Below, one piece after another: positions 20,701 to 28,672 of a stretch of 64,000 nt of DNA. This DNA is from Neoarius graeffei (lineage: Eukaryota > Chordata > Actinopteri > Siluriformes > Ariidae): contig NC_083582.1 in assembly GCF_027579695.1 (NCBI RefSeq), positions 7,615,878 to 7,679,877 on the forward strand. Reading direction: 5' to 3'. The translations under genes and the position numbers were made by a program. Below the pieces are notes generated by a model, which ran no database searches, was not told the DNA's origin, and saw only the letters and a list, made by a program, of their open reading frames with translations. Each line of letters opens with the position of its first letter. Positions within the stretch are counted from its first letter, which is position 1.

Positions 20701-22904
20701 ATATAGTCCATTAGGTTAAACCCTACATAGTGCACTAGACAGGGTGTATATAGTCCATTAGGTTAAACCCTACATAGTGCACTAGACAGGGTGTATATAG
20801 TCCATTAGGTTAAACCCTACATAGTGGACTAGACAGGGTGTATATAGTCCATTAGGTTAAACCCTACATAGTGCACTAGACAGGGTGTATATAGTCCATT
20901 AGGTTAAACCCTACATAGTGCACTAGACAGGGTGTATATAGTCCATTAGGTTAAACCCTACATAGTGCACTAGACAGGGTGTATATAGTCCATTAGGTTA
21001 AACCCTACATAGTGCACTAGACAGGGTGTATATAGTCCATTAGGTTAAACCCTACATAGTGGACTAGACAGGGTGTATATAGTCCATTAGGTTAAACCCT
21101 ACATAGTGCACTAGACAGGGTGCATATAGTCCATTAGGTTAAACCCTACATAGTGCACTAGACAGGGTGCATACAGCTCATTAGGTTAAACCCTACATAG
21201 TGCACTAGACAGGGTGCATATAGTCCATTAGGTTAAACCCTACATAGTGCACTAGACAGGGTGCATATAGTCCATTAGGTTAAACCCTACATGGTGCACT
21301 AGACAGGGTGCATACAGCTCATTAGGTTAAACCCTACATAGTGCACTAGACAGGGTGCATATAGTCCATTAGGTTAAACCCTACATAGTGCACTAGACAG
21401 GGTGCATACAGCTCATTAGGTTAAACCCTACATAGTGCACTAGACAGGGTGTATATAGTCCATTAGGTTAAACCCTACATAGTGCACTAGACAGGGTGCA
21501 TATAGTCCATTAGGTTAAACACTACATAGTGCACTAGACAGGGTGCATATAGTCCATTAGGTTAAACCCTACATAGTGCACTAGACAGGGTGCATATAGT
21601 CCATTAGGTTAAACCCTGCATGGTGCACTAGACAGGGTGCATACAGCTCATTAGGTTAAACCCTACATAGTGCACTAGACAGGGTGTATATAGTCCATTA
21701 GGTTAAACCCTACATAGTGCACTAGACAGGGTGTATATAGTCCATTAGGTTAAACCCTACATAGTGCACTAGACAGGGTGCATATAGTCCATTAGGTTAA
21801 ACACTACATAGTGCACTAGACAGGGTGCATATAGTCCATTAGGTTAAACCCTACATAGTGCACTAGACAGGGCACATATAGTCCATTAGGTTAAACCCTA
21901 CATAGTGCACTAGACAGGGTGCATATAGTCCATTATGTTAAACCCTACATAGTGCACTAGACAGGGTGCATATAGTCCATTAGGTTAAACCCTACATGGT
22001 GCACTAGACAGGGTGTATATAGTCCATTAGGTTAAACCCTACATAGTGCACTAGACAGGGTGCATATAGTCCATTAGGTTAAACCCTACATGGTGCACTA
22101 GACAGGGTGTATATAGTCCATTAGGTTAAACCCTACATAGTGGACTAGACAGGGTGCATATAGTCCATTAGGTTAAACCCTACATAGTGCACTAGACAGG
22201 GTGTATATAGTCCATTAGGTTAAACCCTACATAGTGCACTAGACAGGGTGCATATAGTCCATTAGGTTAAACCCTACATAGTGCACTGGACAGGGTGCAT
22301 ATAGTCCATTAGGTTAAACCCTACATAGTGCACTGGACAAGGTGCATATAGTCCATTAGGTTAAACCCTACATAGTGCACTGGACAGGGTGCATATAGTC
22401 CATTAGGTTAAACCCTACATAGTGCACTAGACAGGGCGCATATAGCCCATTAGGTTAAACCCTACATAGTGCACTGGACAGGGTGCATATAGTCCATTAG
22501 GTTAAACCCTACATAGTGCACTAGCCAGGGTGCATACAGCTCATTAGGTTAAACCCTACATAGTGCACTAGAGAGGGTGCATATAGTCCATTAGGTTAAA
22601 CCCTACATAGTGCACTAGACAGGGTGCATACAGCTCATTAGGTTAAACCCTACATAGTGCACTTGTGTAGGCTGTAAAGAGCGATTTGTCACTCAGCCAG
22701 ATTTTCAGCAGAGGCTAATTTTAGCCTGAATGTTTTGTTTTTAAAATGAAACTACTGAATGTTAAAATAATTAAACCTTCTGACGGCCTCCACAGAGCCT
22801 TCAATCGGCACTCCTCCTCCTTCTCCGCTGTCGTATAAAACTCCACACATGTCTAAAATCACCCCCTTCACACTCCTCACACACTCCGGCCACTGGGCAG
22901 CCAT
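850..22904 (-). CDS. lhpp: LHPP, phospholysine phosphohistidine inorganic pyrophosphate phosphatase (6 exons, 3' exon missing)
   Basis: LHPP is a cytosolic HAD-superfamily phosphatase acting on pyrophosphate, phospholysine and phosphohistidine. Six minus-strand exons join in frame: 22904-22777, 4615-4428, 4323-4170, 4075-4012, 2068-1976 and 941-850, giving about 239 residues against about 270 for vertebrate LHPP. HAD motifs are visible in order: motif I LDMCGVLYD (exon 1), motif II FCTNET (exon 2), motif III lysine in VVGKPAP (exon 5), motif IV MIGDD (exon 6). All acceptors are AG and all donors GT, and codons split across junctions restore the expected residues (for example AG|G for Arg at exon 1/2 and GAT G|AT at exon 2/3). 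I chose the ATG at 22904 rather than the upstream in-frame ATG at 22961 because it gives the family's usual spacing to motif I. No stop or frameshift is seen. Intron 1 is about 18.2 kb and filled with repeats; the other introns are short. Confidence 0.93.
1035..1870. mobile_element. Degenerate DNA-transposon-like remnant interrupted by a SINE
   Basis: The words around 1050-1080 (GCATAAGTATTCACCCCCA) and 1680-1850 (the CACCAGCATGCTTCACTG region and the following TCAGACCAGAGAACATG) resemble the ends and interior of a common degenerate fish DNA transposon, possibly Tc1-like. There is no intact ORF and I could not pair terminal repeats. The call rests on remembered resemblance and is weak. Confidence 0.35.
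1110..1475 (+). mobile_element. tRNA-derived SINE copy 1
   Basis: The head carries tRNA-like box A (about TAGTGGTTAGC) and box B (GGGTTCGAGCC) promoter elements, followed by a unique body and a tail ending in a GATAATGAGATGAG repeat. It is flanked by an 11-bp target duplication AGGCTTTAAAT (1099-1109 and 1476-1486). The same roughly 370-bp element occurs six more times in the window. It sits in an LHPP intron in antisense orientation to the gene. Confidence 0.9.
1898..1970. repeat. (TG)n microsatellite at LHPP exon 5 donor
   Basis: An uninterrupted TG run of over 70 bp ends five bases from the exon 5 boundary. In the transcript it is an AC run just after the donor GTGAAC. Long dinucleotide runs like this are normally length-polymorphic. 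Confidence 0.95.
1976..2068 (-). CDS. lhpp: LHPP exon 5
   Basis: This 93-nt exon encodes YACDLEAEVVGKPAP and then FFQSVLNDMGIQPHE, including the motif III lysine of HAD phosphatases. The acceptor is TTTGCAG preceded by a TG run (2083-2104 on the plus strand as AC); the donor is GAG|GTGAAC. Dinucleotide repeats lie close to both splice sites. Confidence 0.93.
2140..3768. mobile_element. Non-autonomous hAT element with 8-bp TSD
   Basis: The ends are inverted repeats, CAGGGGTTTTCAAAGTGTGG on the left and its near-complement on the right, and the element is flanked by the perfect 8-bp duplication CTTTAAAA (2132-2139, 3769-3776). The CAGGG start and 8-bp duplication are typical of hAT (Charlie-like) elements. 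The interior is T-rich, has no transposase ORF, and contains a short foldback element at 3275-3366. Parts of this interior recur inverted at 12700-13180 and directly at 48006-48088/49140-49298, so the family is multicopy. It lies in the LHPP intron between exons 5 and 4. Confidence 0.85.
3275..3366. mobile_element. 92-bp foldback MITE (CAGTGTTGCCAGAT ends)
   Basis: A short sequence with inverted ends CAGTGTTGCCAGAT...ATCTGGCAACACTG. Close relatives lie at 31016-31106 and, in a more diverged form, at about 12588-12692. I found no clear target duplication, so its class is open. Confidence 0.65.
4012..4075 (-). CDS. lhpp: LHPP exon 4
   Basis: This 64-nt exon encodes RYYKETDGLKLDVGAYMKAL plus Glu. 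The acceptor is GCTCTAG and the donor GAG|GTGAAT. The intron beyond it starts with TATTGTGTGTGTG, another dinucleotide run within 10 bp of the splice site. Confidence 0.93.
4170..4323 (-). CDS. lhpp: LHPP exon 3
   Basis: This 154-nt exon encodes LLPEFDSVDKTDPNCVVIGD through the FSYQKMNAAF block to FSMGRG. The acceptor TTACTGCAG follows a (TG)n tract that serves as the pyrimidine-poor upstream region (AC run 4332-4368 on the plus strand). The donor is AGAGG|GTAAAG. Confidence 0.93.
4428..4615 (-). CDS. lhpp: LHPP exon 2
   Basis: This 188-nt exon encodes LKSSHLQLRFCTNETQ, carrying HAD motif II, and continues to LLVHD. The acceptor is GTCCTGCAG and the donor GATG|GTACAA. Only 26 bp of intron separate the acceptor from the Harbinger element at 4642. 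Confidence 0.93.
4939..5349. mobile_element. hAT-like element nested in Harbinger copy 1 (approximate ends)
   Basis: Inverted ends around GGGCGCAGATA and TATCTGCGCCC bracket a segment rich in C runs. The flanks GCGCATAA and GCGCATGA could be an 8-bp duplication with one mismatch. The same insertion is at the same place in all four Harbinger copies, so it predates their spread. Confidence 0.6.
5350..5511 (+). pseudogene. Myb/SANT-like exon remnant of Harbinger accessory protein
   Basis: The frame reads AHDINARDASG and then QWKDAEVRELISIWGD, AAIQARLDGSYRNR and a stop after RAVLLP. The W...AEV..LI.IWGD...IQ pattern is the first helix pair of the Myb/SANT-like DNA-binding domain of PIF/Harbinger accessory proteins. 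The remaining protein is absent and the reading frame is interrupted upstream by the nested element. Parallel copies end at 36889 and 48942; the fourth is split by the hAT at 59936. Confidence 0.7.
5691..6189. other. Intron 1 sequence with degenerate array words
   Basis: No gene seen. TAGTGCACTAC and TAGTGTACTACAT words occur several times (about 5693, 5959, 6101, 6133), so this is either decayed array sequence or the ancestral sequence from which the 47-bp unit arose. Confidence 0.5.
7575..9511. mobile_element. ISL2EU-like DNA element inside the array
   Basis: Inverted ends TGAGGTATTTCACC...GGTGAAATACCTCA are flanked by AT on each side; removing the element and one AT restores the exact array unit GGGTGTATATAGTCC. 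Two-base AT duplications are a feature of ISL2EU transposons as I recall them. The interior (8030-8250) is the reverse complement of blocks at 55270-55480 and 57610-57800, and 7960-8030 matches 58080-58170, linking it to the element at 57228-58448. No transposase ORF remains. A hAT MITE is nested at 8576-9264. Confidence 0.7.
8576..9264. mobile_element. Nested hAT MITE with GAGCCGGCTC subrepeats
   Basis: Ends TAGTGATG...CATCACTA, flanked by GAAACCGG (8568-8575) and GAAGCCGG (9265-9272), an 8-bp duplication with one mismatch. Repeated palindromic AGAGCCGGCTC words lie near both ends and a (GA)n run at 8691-8725. There is no coding capacity. Confidence 0.8.
11529..12031. mobile_element. 503-bp MITE inside the array
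   Basis: Inverted ends TGCTGCCTTCATGTGCTATG and complement, flanked by ATA on both sides, so the duplication is 3 bp if real. The array unit is restored by its removal apart from one substitution. Non-coding; superfamily uncertain, with Harbinger possible from the 3-bp duplication. Confidence 0.7.
12369..13490. mobile_element. Composite repeat block inside the array
   Basis: The array stops at TATAG and resumes at TAGTCC around this 1.1-kb block. It contains GCCGGC-rich palindromic words (12380-12440), a CAGTGTTGCCAGAT-family MITE (about 12588-12692), and an inverted copy (about 12700-13180) of the interior of the hAT element at 2140-3768. The outer ends (CCCCAGCGGTC and AAGCCCCTG) are only weakly inverted repeats, so I cannot define one element. 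Confidence 0.6.
14032..15004 (+). mobile_element. Solo LTR of the endogenous retrovirus
   Basis: A 973-bp LTR beginning TGTTGGGGTC and ending AACCTAACA, flanked by the 5-bp duplication CCTAC (14027-14031, 15005-15009). It carries a TATA-like ACTATAAGA (about 14823) and an AATAAA signal at 14874-14879. It is nearly identical to the two LTRs of the provirus at 15574-20580 and has none of their private changes. The direct array neighbours show that the internal region was lost by LTR-LTR recombination or that the copy came from array duplication. Confidence 0.93.
15574..16410 (+). repeat. 5' LTR, 3'-truncated
   Basis: Matches the solo LTR from its first base up to GACGAAGTGACT, then switches to pol sequence. 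The last 130 or so bases, including the AATAAA signal, are deleted. It carries four substitutions not seen in the other two LTR copies (for example TTTCTG for TTTATG near 15763). Confidence 0.92.
16411..17742 (+). pseudogene. pol: Retroviral pol fragment: RNase H tail and integrase
   Basis: The open frame runs 16321-17742 (473 codons), but roughly its first 30 codons come from the LTR. The viral part starts in the RNase H C-terminus (HASGNTPERMGNSLADRMAK). The integrase zinc-binding HHCC region lies at about residues 152-190 (FHGVTH ... CLICA). The DD35E catalytic triad is complete: D217 (QIDF), D275 (DSDKG) and E311 (GIVERTN), with 35 residues between the last two. A C-terminal domain follows. 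The integrase has no stop codon, but as a pol gene it is a fragment because gag, protease and RT upstream are deleted. Confidence 0.9.
17743..18282 (+). pseudogene. Env leader region with 45/48-bp tandem repeats
   Basis: Between pol and env is a CT-rich tract (17799-17825) and an open frame at 17965-18282. It begins with a hydrophobic stretch and contains four near-identical LLGAGLPARAF units (starting about 18025, 18070, 18118, 18166; spacing 45, 48, 48). I read this as an expanded Env signal peptide/leader. It ends at a stop at 18280-18282, in a different frame from the rest of env. Confidence 0.6.
18282..19529 (+). pseudogene. env: Retroviral env, frameshifted and with one nonsense codon
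   Basis: The envelope frame is entered by a frameshift near 18280 relative to the leader, is interrupted by a TAA at 18426-18428, and is then open from 18510 to 19529. Visible landmarks are a CWYC motif in the surface subunit, a furin-type RPKR cleavage site (about 18921), a coiled-coil region, a CX6CC motif (C-AMIGDS-CC), a membrane span (about IPVVVIVLLFIFLG) and a short cytoplasmic tail. CX6CC with CWxC is characteristic of gamma-type Env with covalently linked subunits. As it stands the sequence does not encode a full-length Env. Confidence 0.88.
19609..20580 (+). repeat. 3' LTR
   Basis: A 972-bp full LTR, TG...CA, preceded by the polypurine tract. It differs from the solo LTR by one substitution (GAAATATT for GAAATAGT near 19874) and a one-base deletion that turns GCGAATAAAC into GCGATAAAC near 20450, removing the AATAAA signal. 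Confidence 0.93.
22663..22776. other. Start of LHPP intron 1
   Basis: This short unique sequence between the array and the exon 1 donor is all that remains of non-repetitive sequence at the 5' end of intron 1. The donor reads CAGAAG|GTTTAA on the minus strand. Confidence 0.7.
22777..22904 (-). CDS. lhpp: LHPP exon 1 (start codon and HAD motif I)
   Basis: This 128-nt coding part encodes MAAQWPECVRSVKGVILD, motif I and the glycine-rich YDSGEGGG loop, ending in EAVR plus two bases of the next Arg codon. The start at 22904 gives the family's usual spacing from Met to the nucleophile Asp. An in-frame ATG at 22961 would add 19 residues with no match to the family. Confidence 0.93.
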
Positions 22905-23023
22905 GATGATGACGACACAACAGCACAGGAGGTGCTTCTGCGCATGCGCCGCACCGAGCATTGTGGGAAATGGCGTTTTATTCAGCGTCTCAGGGACTAC
23001 AACTGTGGGTTTAGTGTGATTAG
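22905..23023 (-). promoter_or_regulatory. LHPP promoter / 5' UTR with NRF1-like site
   Basis: TGCGCATGCGCC at 22939-22950 matches the NRF1 palindrome. GCATTGTGGGAAATG at 22958-22972 resembles a ZNF143/STAF site. There is no TATA box, which fits a housekeeping CpG-type promoter. A hAT element starts at 23024, limiting the proximal promoter to about 120 bp of unique sequence. Confidence 0.55.
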
Positions 23024-23913
23024 CAGAGGTGGACAGTAATGACGTATATTTACTTGAGTGCTGTACTTAAGTAGACTTTTTGCGTATCTGTACTTGAGTA
23101 TTATTTTTTTTCTGGAAACTTATGACTTTAGCTTCACTACATTTGAAAGATAAACATCGTCCTTTTCACTCCACTACATTTCTGTCAAGGTCCTCGTTCC
23201 TATGAAGCAGCTTAGAAAGTGGATTTTTTTCTTTTCTAAAACATGATTGTTTTTTTCGCAGGTGATACTGAGACAGCCGATCAGTAATCACTAGGGTCAC
23301 CTCACGTCCATGGACTGGATAAAATCAAGTTCACTTATTTCTCAGCAGCTTTATTTGAACTCAATCAATTGATGGCAGAATGGAAGCACTCATGGCCATA
23401 CCTACAACCACGGGCGATTGCTCTAAGACAACGAGGGAGGCTCAGCCTCCTCTAAAAATGACGAACATCATGTAGAATGAATTGCGCTAGGCTTATGTTA
23501 TAGCCGACCTTATAACATTGCTATTTCAGATCCAGAATCATAGAAATATATGTGCTCAACCCAACTACAGTGCGAAATCATTCCGTTATAACTTTCCCCA
23601 GTTCGCCTAATGCGTGTGTGAGTTTTTCCCCCTCATGACAGCGCAATGCAGCCCAGCCTCAGTGGACTTCAATGGCATTTGGGAGCTATGCGCTTTTCAA
23701 TCTCAAAATGCAAGACGGTTATTGGACAAATACTGTGAAAATGCCCGCCCACCGGACTCCCAGCCTCATAGTGGGAGGGACATGGCAGGTTCTGCGAGGA
23801 GACTGGTGATTGGTGAAAGCGGCCAGATATTTTCTTTGATTGACAGCTCGTTTCAAATATAGACAGGCAGCGGTGAATCTCAGTTCAGTCCCATGCAAGT
23901 GCTGTGGTGTATT

Positions 23914-25760
23914 CAGGGATCCCAGACGTCCGCTATTTAGCGGAATTCCGCTATTTTTCTAGCCAAAGTGGTGGTGTTTTTTTTTTAAATCTCTTGTATA
24001 TCCGTTAAAAATATGTTTAAGTAAAATGACCAGCAGAATACGTTCTGATTTGGTTTGCTTGTTTAGCGATGTTTTTGTCAGCTTCGTTTGTTCTCATTGA
24101 CATTCGGGAACACTCGGAAGCTAAACTGATGTAAATACCCCGAGACTGTACGCGATAGAACGAGAAAACAGTATGGCTGCGCCCATTTGCTAGAAAATGT
24201 GTTTTAACTCCGTTCGTGCTTTTGTTTCTAATGCGTTGAACTTAATTCAATATGCAGGGCTGTGAAATTTCCACGGATTCTGTCGCGAAAAATATAATCT
24301 TCACAAAACGTCTATTTTTGCATTAAATCATTGGGGGGGGGTCTAGTCAGTTTTAATCGCCTTGCACGAGACCGGAGGCTCAATACAGCCGGACTCGCGG
24401 AGTTTTATGTCAGCTGAGTGTGGAACACGTCTTGACTGCGACTCGTGCATGACAGAGCTAAAAATAGCTATTGCGTGACCTGGCACCGCGTACGTGAATT
24501 CTGTACTTACAGGGTGCAAGATCAGACATAGTTAAGATGCCATCAAAAAGGAAAGCTAAGGAGGTGTTTGAGAGAGATGCAAAGAGGGCTAGAAAAGAAC
24601 ACACAGACAGACTGAAGGAAAAGATGAAAAAGAACAAGTTTGCAAAACTGAAAGAGATGGTGTTAAAGAAAAGAAAATTAAAAGACTTTCATTAGATGCT
24701 GTTTGACAGACTATGAACATTTTGTAAATAGCTTTAATAGAGGAATGCAAATACTATAGAACTAATAACTAATAGCATTACTGAAAGATGAATTGAAAGA
24801 AATAGCTGGGAGTGATGCAAAGAGGAATAGAAGGAGCCAGAAGTAAAAGAAAAGATGTAAATAATATATTAGATAAGAAACATTAGTTTTTTTTAAACTT
24901 TTGCTCTGTAGACAAGAGACATTGTGACAGATTCTTGGAAAAAGCCAGGACATAATACAAGAATTAAGTGTAATTTGGAAGACAACAGGTATCTCTCACT
25001 TAAATATTGAGCATGATTTTTCACAAAGTCATTTTGAAAGGCCTATCAAAGTTTTCTTTTATTAACATTTCTTTAAATTGTTATTTACACATTTTTTTTA
25101 ACTTTTATTTTGATTAAGAGATAAAATACTTAGGCACTTATTAGATATTTCAAGGTATTTTACATGGATCTTTCATTTTAAAAGAGAAAACTGTTGATAG
25201 GTATTTTATATGGCAAAATGAAGACCAAGACTAGTCAAATATTTACTTGTTGAGATCAATTTTTTACTTGCAGGAAATGCTCAGAATACACCATATAACA
25301 CCTAAAATGGCTTGGTGTCTGGGGCCCACCCCCGGCTTATGCTGGGGGGCTGTGCCCCCCAGACCCCCCCCCCCCCCCTTTTTCCTCGGATTTCTTATTT
25401 ACAATTTCACAGCCTTGAATATGCCGTGGAAAAAAGATATTGTCCATAAAAGAGATAGCGGAACAGTGTCCGGGTTAGAAGAAGTATATTCTTCAAAGCT
25501 ACATTTTCATCTAATTTTTATAGCTAAATAACAATTTTTTTGCCACTTATGTCATTGATTACAAAATATGCCATCAAATAGATACACATTAATGTTAAAT
25601 TCTGTTGCTTTTCTATGTTAAATCTATGTAAAAAAAATGTGTTCTATAGCATCTTTAAATGTTAAAATCTCAACAGCTTCAGGGGGCTTGCAGCCCCCTT
25701 GACCCCTGCTGATAGTTTCTTACATTCCTCTATTTTTTTCAATTACTGCTGGGATCCCTG
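23914..25760. mobile_element. Unclassified element with palindromic ends and 6-bp TSD
   Basis: The ends are CAGGGATCCCAG and CTGGGATCCCTG, flanked by TGTATT on both sides (23908-23913, 25761-25766). Each terminus itself contains the palindrome GGGATCCC. The interior has repeated-base palindromes (about 25318-25375, CTGGGGCC / GGGGGGCTGTGCCCCCC) and a small basic ORF at 24537. I do not recognise the family. Confidence 0.55.
24537..24695 (+). CDS. Small lysine-rich ORF in the unclassified element
   Basis: This 52-codon ORF from ATG to TAG starts MPSKRKAKEVFERDAKRARK and is about 40% Lys/Arg throughout. It could be a nuclear-localisation or DNA-binding N-terminal exon of the element's lost transposase, or chance. 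No family recognised. Confidence 0.3.
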   Translation: MPSKRKAKEVFERDAKRARKEHTDRLKEKMKKNKFAKLKEMVLKKRKLKDFH

Positions 25761-25968
25761 TGTATTGTAAGAGATCAGCTTACATTTTGATTTCATTCAT
25801 TACATACGGTTTCTACCAACTTTTTTAGTTTGTATATATTTTCATTGTAAATAAAGTGCAAATATAGTGTTGTCAAGTTTGCTATCTTAGTTCCAGAAAT
25901 TTCGTTTATTTGAGTGACTGAACTTGAACTTGAGGGGGCTAGTCAGCTAGCAAGAAAGCTGCGCACGG

Positions 25969-26172
25969 ATGCCAAGCATTGCTGATTTAATTTTGGCGAA
26001 GCCATTTGCCAGTCTTCCTTTCGAGGAAAAAATTAAAATTAAAGAGCAGGGTAGACCAACGCCTCAAATTGACTTGGTGAAAAAGGTAGGGAATAATACT
26101 CGTTCCTTTCAGCTCTCCTGGTACGAGAAAGTGAATTGGCTAACAGCAAGTGACCCACATCAACAACAGTAA
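25969..26172 (+). pseudogene. hAT transposase N-terminal fragment (ZMYM/TTF-finger type)
   Basis: This 67-codon frame begins MPSIADLILAKPFASLPFEE and includes FQLSWYEKVNWLT. The pattern (LILAKPF, then SWY.K..WL) is the lead-in to the TTF-type zinc finger in ZMYM-like hAT transposases. It stops before the zinc ligands and the catalytic domain. Confidence 0.6.
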
Positions 26173-26833
26173 ATAGGCTACTTTAGTAATATGTCATGGA
26201 TGGACCAAAAATATAGAATCTATTTAAAATGTTTATGTTGAGTATATTATATTGGAATATATATTTCTCTGGATATGAATTAAACACAGCTACAATTTTG
26301 AAAACATTTTTAAACAAAAACACAGCCAAGAACATTTCACACTACAGACCTGGATTAAAAGTGAAGGGTTATCAAAATTGTCAATAAAACATTTCTCAGT
26401 CAAAATAAGTAAAATATAGGGAAAGTGTCATTGAATGAAATGTGTGGCACCCAGCTCTATGTTTGGCTCCCCAAGGTCAGTGCTTGTGCCTATTCCAGAA
26501 CACTCTGCTGTTACTGCTGAGGTTCCTGACAAAGAGCTGCTTTCAATAATGATCAACAACATGCCATTAAACAACATGCCACAATTTTAAAATATAAAAT
26601 GTTAAAATATACCCCCCCAACACCACCATCATATATATTGGACAGTAGGCTAATGGGCCAAAAGAACCTGTTATTTCACAGTTTGTGACCCTGCCAACAA
26701 TCAGCCAGATCAGAGGCAAGAGTATGGGCAAAATTGATGTGTTTTTTCTTTTTTCTTTTAAAATCTGGAAATATCGTAACTGACCAGCCTCCCCTGTTTG
26801 AAAGACTACCAGCCGCCACTGCCTACAACCCAT

Positions 26834-27000
26834 GTTTCAGTTTTCTGAAAGGATTAAAGATACGTTTCGTTTTAAATGTTTGCTTTGTTTGCCGAAAACG
26901 AACCACATCACGGCCTACAAAAACTCACCATCCAACCTGCGGAAGCATATTGAGGGATATCAACGTTTTATTCCAAGAGAAAGCTTGCAATGAAGTTGTC
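26834..27000 (+). pseudogene. BED zinc finger fragment of hAT transposase
   Basis: A frame reading FSERIKDTFRFKCLLCLPK followed by SNLRKHIEGY shows the CxxC and SNLRKH signature of a BED-type finger. The second His position is unclear and no catalytic domain follows before the 3' end at 27532. It probably belongs to the outer hAT element, internally rearranged. Confidence 0.5.
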
Positions 27001-27540
27001 TGTGCTTTTAGAGCTAGCGATAATGTTGCACTAGCTTTGCAGTCTGGTTAGTCAAATGACTTTCTATGGATTTACCCACCAAGTTGCCATCGTCTTGTCC
27101 ACAGGTAACATCTACACATAGCTAGTTAACTTGGACACTGTTAGTTAGCATGTAAAAACAGAGTTATGCTCAACAGATTGTAGAAATCTTTCGTTTCTGG
27201 TAAGGTTAGCTCCCCAATATAACGGAGTTTGCTAGCATGTCAGGTGGCGCTTCACTGACTAGCTAGCTTAACGTTAAACAACCATGATGGCACAGCATGC
27301 GTTCATTTTGTAAATCCAGTAGGTTGCATTAGGTTTTGTAAGCGTTTTGGCAATAATACAACGATGCATTGACAGAAAATGTACTTTTAATACTTAAGTA
27401 TTTTTAAAAGCAAGTACTTCAGTACTTTAACTTAAGTAAAAATTTGACTGTACAACTTTCACTTGTAACATTTGACCAGTGGGATCTGTACTTTGACTTA
27501 AGTAATGAAGTTGGGTACTTTGTCCACCTCTGGTAATTAA

Positions 27541-28017
27541 GAGCACAAAGGAAGTGGAGTTCACAATTTAGAATTGTGTCAAAATTGTACTCAGGTAAAA
27601 GCATGGAGCCAGCTAGAAGGACACTCGGGAGAGTGTGTCCCTCTGCCAAGCCACATGTTAGAATATCCAGATGTTTACCATGTTTACATGCATATTTGGA
27701 TTTGCATTGAAATCAAGAAATCCTTGGTCCATGGCTCACCTTTCCTCCAAATTTCATCCAAATCCATTCACAACTTTTTGAGTTACGTTGAGAACAGGCA
27801 AAAAGAACAAGAAAATAAAACAACATGCCAGAGGTAGTATCAAGCCACCTAAAATTATTTGTGGATATTCCATCCAGTCAGTCATGAGTGGGAATGTGAA
27901 CTGCTACAAGACCTTTCTAGTCTAGAAGGATAGGCAGGAAAGTGGCAGTTGTGCTTCCACCCTGACAAACATACAGTGATTTGAATTGGTTCAGGGCATC
28001 CCGACTACACATATACC
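27541..28017. other. Degenerate LINE-type sequence
   Basis: No gene. The block around 27600-27840 (with TGGTCCATGGCTCACC and TTGAGTTACGTTG) resembles the 3' untranslated part of a fish LINE or related SINE; class not certain. Confidence 0.35.
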
Positions 28018-28298
28018 ATGACTGATAAAACAAGAATGGTGCCATTAGCCTTCACACAACAGGAAAAAGATCTGGGGATTCTGGTGGACAACGAGCTCAG
28101 TTTTGAGAACCATATTGCAGCTATAGTCTCAAAAGCCAACCAGATTGCAGGACTTATGTGGAGATCATTTGAATACGTGGATAAAGATGTCTTCTCTCTC
28201 CTGTACAAGTCACTGATACGCCCACATCTTGAGTACGGTGCCCCAGTATGGTCACCCTACACGTGGAAATTGGCAGAACAGATTGAGAGTGTTCAGAG
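28018..28298 (+). pseudogene. LINE reverse transcriptase C-terminal fragment (CR1/jockey-like)
   Basis: The frame contains EKDLGILVDNELSFENHIAA, then SKANQIAGLM and SLIRPHLEYGAPVWSP. This is the thumb region that follows the RT catalytic core in CR1/Rex/jockey LINEs. The core itself is missing and the frame is cut by a SINE at about 28300. Confidence 0.8.
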
Positions 28299-28299
28299 A

Positions 28300-28672
28300 T
28301 CTCATCTCATCTCATTATCTGTAGCCGCTTTATCCTGTTCTACAGGGTCGCAGGCAAGCTGGAGCCTATCCCAGCTGACTACGGGCGAAAGGCGGGGTAC
28401 ACCCTGGACAAGTCGCCAGGTCATCGCAGGGCTGACACACAGACAACCATTCACACTCACATTCACACCTACGGTCAATTTAGAGTCACCAGTTAACCTA
28501 ACCTGCATGTCTTTGGACTGTGGGGGAAACCGGAGCACCCGGAGGAAACCCATGCGGACACGGGGAGAACATGCAAACTCCACACAGAAAGGCCCTCACT
28601 GGCCACGGGGCTCAAACCCGGACCTTCTTGCTGTGAGGCAACAGCACTAACCACTACACCACCGTGCCGCCC
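28300..28672 (-). mobile_element. tRNA-derived SINE copy 2
   Basis: Same SINE as at 1110, reverse orientation. The left flank is LINE sequence and the right flank L1 sequence; I see no target duplication, so the SINE sits at a recombination or deletion junction. Confidence 0.88.

Larger units (their letters stand above)
6190..22662. repeat. 47-bp tandem repeat array in LHPP intron 1 (about 147 units, interrupted)
   Basis: The unit is 47 bp, for example starting TAGTGCACTAGACAGGGTGC and closing ATTAGGTTAAACCCTACA. Array segments are 6190-7574, 9512-11528, 12032-12368, 13493-14031, 15005-15573 and 20581-22662, about 6.9 kb in all. Identity between units is very high; variation is concentrated in the GGG[TC]G[CT]ATA[TC]A[GT][TC]CC part. 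Interruptions are mobile elements and composite repeats at 7575-9511, 11529-12031, 12369-13490, 14032-15004 and 15574-20580. Higher-order periods of about 517 and 891 bp are present. The array ends about 115 bp from the donor of LHPP exon 1. Confidence 0.97.
23024..27532. mobile_element. hAT element with several nested elements
   Basis: Ends CAGAGGTGGACAGTAAT...TACTTTGTCCACCTCTG, with flanks GTGATTAG and GTAATTAA (6 of 8 matching), which I take as an old 8-bp duplication. The interior holds fragments of other elements (23914-25760; hAT coding scraps at 25969-26172 and 26834-27000). It begins just upstream of the LHPP promoter. Confidence 0.7.

Noticed and set aside
6190-22662. CRISPR-like or telomere-like interpretation of the 47-bp array
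   Set aside because: There are no unique spacers; the whole unit is repeated, and the DNA is eukaryotic. TTAGG and AACCCT occur once per unit but not as tandem TTAGGG.
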